From assembly GCA_913052435.1 (NCBI GenBank), contig CAJXDV010000058.1, positions 1 through 6,369 of the forward strand: DNA of 6,369 nucleotides, read 5' to 3'. Position numbers and translations under genes: made by a program. Positions within the stretch are counted from its first letter, which is position 1. Every line of letters starts with the position of its first letter. The notes below the pieces were generated by a model. The model did no database searches, was not told where the DNA came from, and worked only from the letters and a program-made list of their open reading frames with translations. This document shows positions 6,157 to 6,369 of this stretch, in pieces. The DNA comes from an uncultured Pelagibacteraceae bacterium (lineage in GTDB: Bacteria; Pseudomonadota; Alphaproteobacteria; Pelagibacterales; Pelagibacteraceae).

Positions 6157-6162
6157 TATAAA
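6157..6162 (+). promoter_or_regulatory. Candidate -10 box of the HU gene
   Basis: TATAAA lies 20 bases before the HU ATG and 11 bases before its Shine-Dalgarno, so a transcript would start near 6168-6169 with a short leader that just includes the ribosome site. No clear -35 is found at the right distance. Another TATAAA at 6058-6063 would give a leader of over 100 nt instead. Confidence 0.3.
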
Positions 6163-6173
6163 CTGTTAAAACC

Positions 6174-6177
6174 GGAG
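6174..6177 (+). promoter_or_regulatory. Shine-Dalgarno of the HU gene
   Basis: GGAG ends 5 bases before the ATG at 6183, good spacing, and decides the start codon. Confidence 0.75.
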
Positions 6178-6182
6178 CTAAA

Positions 6183-6369
6183 ATGAACAAAAAACAACTG
6201 ATCGCTAAATTAGCTGTATCTTTAAATCAAAGTAAAGCTGATGCTGAACGTACTTTTGATACAATTACCAATACTATTTTGGAAGCGTTGAAAGGTGACG
6301 ACAACGTAAAAATTGCTGGTTTTGGTACTTATAAAGTGGCTAAAAGAAAAGCTCGAATTGGACGTAATC
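6183..6369 (+). CDS. HU-family DNA-binding protein (N-terminal part)
   Basis: Small histone-like nucleoid protein that bends and compacts DNA as a dimer. The window ends after 62 codons of an expected total near 90. The visible part has the HU/IHF layout: MNKKQLIAKLAVSLNQSKADAE forming the first helix-turn-helix, a second helix TFDTITNTILEALKGDD, then the hallmark VKIAGFGTYKVAKRKARIGRN leading into the DNA-binding arm. The cut falls just before the codon expected for the conserved arm-tip proline of the RNP motif; its first base, C, is visible and fits. The start is supported by GGAG at 6174-6177. HU rather than IHF is favoured by the overall N-terminus, but paralogues are hard to separate from a partial sequence, so no symbol is assigned. 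It is the third gene here with a strong Shine-Dalgarno, in keeping with a highly expressed protein. Confidence 0.92.
   Translation, partial: MNKKQLIAKLAVSLNQSKADAERTFDTITNTILEALKGDDNVKIAGFGTYKVAKRKARIGRN

Overview
The window is very AT-rich, tightly packed chromosomal DNA. It looks like a streamlined marine alphaproteobacterium of the SAR11 clade (Candidatus Pelagibacter or a close relative). This is inferred from base composition, short spacers, rarity of Shine-Dalgarno sequences, and the combination of taurine genes with a TPP-riboswitch-controlled SSS transporter of the ThiV type known from SAR11. No rRNA, tRNA, CRISPR, phage or insertion-sequence signal was seen.

Left part (1-2943), taurine use. 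A truncated minus-strand gene at the left edge encodes the signal peptide and N-terminus of a TauA-like taurine-binding protein. It diverges across about 200 bp of regulatory DNA from tpa (taurine:pyruvate aminotransferase), which is followed after 9 bp by ald (alanine dehydrogenase). Together they suggest a cycle: taurine is imported, Tpa moves its amino group to pyruvate giving alanine and sulfoacetaldehyde, and Ald oxidises alanine back to pyruvate, releasing ammonium and NADH. The enzyme that would cleave sulfoacetaldehyde (Xsc) and the rest of the ABC transporter are not in the window.

Middle part (2945-4884). A small exported thioredoxin-fold protein lies tail-to-tail with ald, with one base between them. 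Divergent from it is a compact TPP (thi-box) riboswitch whose 3' end also forms the Shine-Dalgarno sequence of thiV, a sodium:solute symporter that probably imports the thiamin pyrimidine precursor HMP.

Right part (4921-6369). An RseP-type site-2 protease follows thiV. It has a consensus -10 box so close to its ATG that the mRNA may be leaderless. After about 150 bp of AT-rich DNA with inverted repeats, the window ends inside a gene for an HU-family nucleoid protein.

The genes are recognisable members of known families. The less ordinary points are the riboswitch/Shine-Dalgarno overlap, the possible leaderless start of rseP, repeat structures in the tauA-tpa spacer, and the position of rseP away from its usual dxr/bamA neighbours. 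No clearly new biological system was found.
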